A DNA stretch of 15,981 nt from an uncultured bacterium. Lineage in GTDB: Bacteria > Spirochaetota > Spirochaetia > Sphaerochaetales > Sphaerochaetaceae. Below the pieces are notes generated by a model. That model had not been told where the DNA came from. It did not search any database and worked only from the letters and a program-made list of their open reading frames with translations. Positions 14,722 through 15,981 of this stretch are shown one piece after another. The stretch covers positions 1-15,981 of the forward strand of contig CAJMOS010000072.1 of assembly GCA_905215015.1 (NCBI GenBank), written 5' to 3'. Position numbers and translations under genes: made by a program. Every line of letters begins with the position of its first letter. The first letter of the stretch is position 1.

Positions 14722-14725
<4 letters not shown>
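13499..14725 (-). CDS. PEGA-domain envelope protein with signal peptide and C-terminal membrane segments
   Basis: I do not recognise a specific family beyond the repeats. Starting from TTG at 14723-14725 gives 408 residues with a signal peptide (RHRWLTLALTVLFCTPLCA, cleavage near 20-22). A helical, charged region and a segment of unknown fold (about 100-195) follow. Next comes a PEGA-like domain (about 196-258) with the PPGRHTIGLSANGYESR hallmark, and a weaker second copy (about 262-328). Two hydrophobic stretches lie near the C-terminus (about 349-368 and 378-400). The TTG overlaps the prfB stop (TTGA), with GGGGTG five bases upstream; no ATG or GTG lies suitably close. The longer open frame to 15022 is antisense-like prfB sequence. 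Probably inner- or outer-membrane anchored and facing the periplasm. Confidence 0.8.
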
Positions 14726-15841
<1,116 letters not shown>

Positions 15842-15875
15842 AGATGACTTCCTTCTAGATGGTAATGATGTACCT

Positions 15876-15905
15876 ATCATACTTGATGGGCGGGAAAAGA
15901 TGCAA
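15876..15905 (-). promoter_or_regulatory. Candidate promoter for the prfB-PEGA-ftsY-exporter cluster
   Basis: On the minus strand, TTGCAT (15900-15905), an 18-base spacer and TATGAT (15876-15881, 5/6) lie in the 70-base gap upstream of prfB. The predicted start near 15869 gives a leader of about 28 bases containing AGAAGG (15851-15856) as ribosome-binding site. No terminator hairpin is visible for the upstream gene, so read-through is also possible. Confidence 0.45.
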
Positions 15906-15911
15906 CAAATC

Positions 15912-15981
15912 TCAGCTGTTCTTCTCGATGCGGAAACCGAGGTTGTACGTGACGCTCTCGCCAGGCTTCAGGTCGAAGCTC
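15912..15981 (-). CDS. C-terminal fragment of an unidentified protein (gene continues beyond the window)
   Basis: Only the last 22 residues are visible, ending FRIEKNS and a TGA at 15912-15914. The segment contains FDLKPGESVTYNLGF. An LKPGES-type beta-strand ending is common in sugar-binding or aldose-epimerase-like beta-sandwich enzymes, but this is too little to assign a family. It lies upstream of prfB on the same strand. Confidence 0.55.
   Translation of the reverse strand, partial: SFDLKPGESVTYNLGFRIEKNS

Overview
The window reads as a dense chromosomal core region of a spirochaete-like bacterium with moderately high GC content. This assignment is inference. It rests on the tRNA-Tyr / CxxCxxCC protein / dnaG / rpoD arrangement, a PEGA-domain envelope protein, an FtsY without an acidic N-terminal domain, and a membrane protein ending in a degenerate GGDEF-like domain. 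No 16S gene or other decisive marker is present. I see no insertion sequence, phage gene, CRISPR array or stretch longer than about 150 bases without an annotated feature.

Layout. Positions 1-3716 on the minus strand hold, in transcription order, tRNA-Tyr, an intrinsic terminator, a YkgJ-type cysteine-cluster protein, DNA primase (dnaG) and the N-terminal 404 codons of the housekeeping sigma factor (rpoD, cut by the window edge). A tRNA-Thr gene with its own promoter and terminator runs divergently at 3798-3950. Positions 3970-4698 on the minus strand encode a small multi-pass membrane protein followed by an AroH-class chorismate mutase. A DUF1015 protein (4798-6117, plus) converges on tsaC, which overlaps an upstream FtsB/DivIC-like gene. 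Divergent from that gene is a two-TM protein with a GGDEF-like tail (7191-7988, plus), which in turn converges on RNase Z.

From 15841 down to 8950 on the minus strand lies one compact, probably co-transcribed cluster: prfB (release factor 2), a PEGA-domain envelope protein, ftsY, a secreted YD-repeat protein, and a LolCDE/MacB-type ABC exporter arranged permease-ATPase-permease. Most junctions overlap by 4-8 bases or are separated by one base. At the far right edge is the 3' end of one more minus-strand gene.

How they fit together. Much of the content is information processing: replication priming, transcription initiation, translation termination, co-translational targeting and tRNA maturation. 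Both tRNA genes lack an encoded CCA, which matches the presence of RNase Z. tRNA-Thr(UGU) is an expected t6A substrate for TsaC. The rest is envelope-directed: the FtsB-like protein, FtsY, the PEGA and YD-repeat proteins and the Lol-type transporter.

The best regulatory observations are a complete programmed +1 frameshift site in prfB, a terminator placed between tRNA-Tyr and the primase/sigma operon with no room for a promoter after it, and two candidate leaderless transcripts. Nothing here clearly represents a wholly new system. The least explained unit is the secreted YD-repeat protein embedded between ftsY and a Lol-type exporter.
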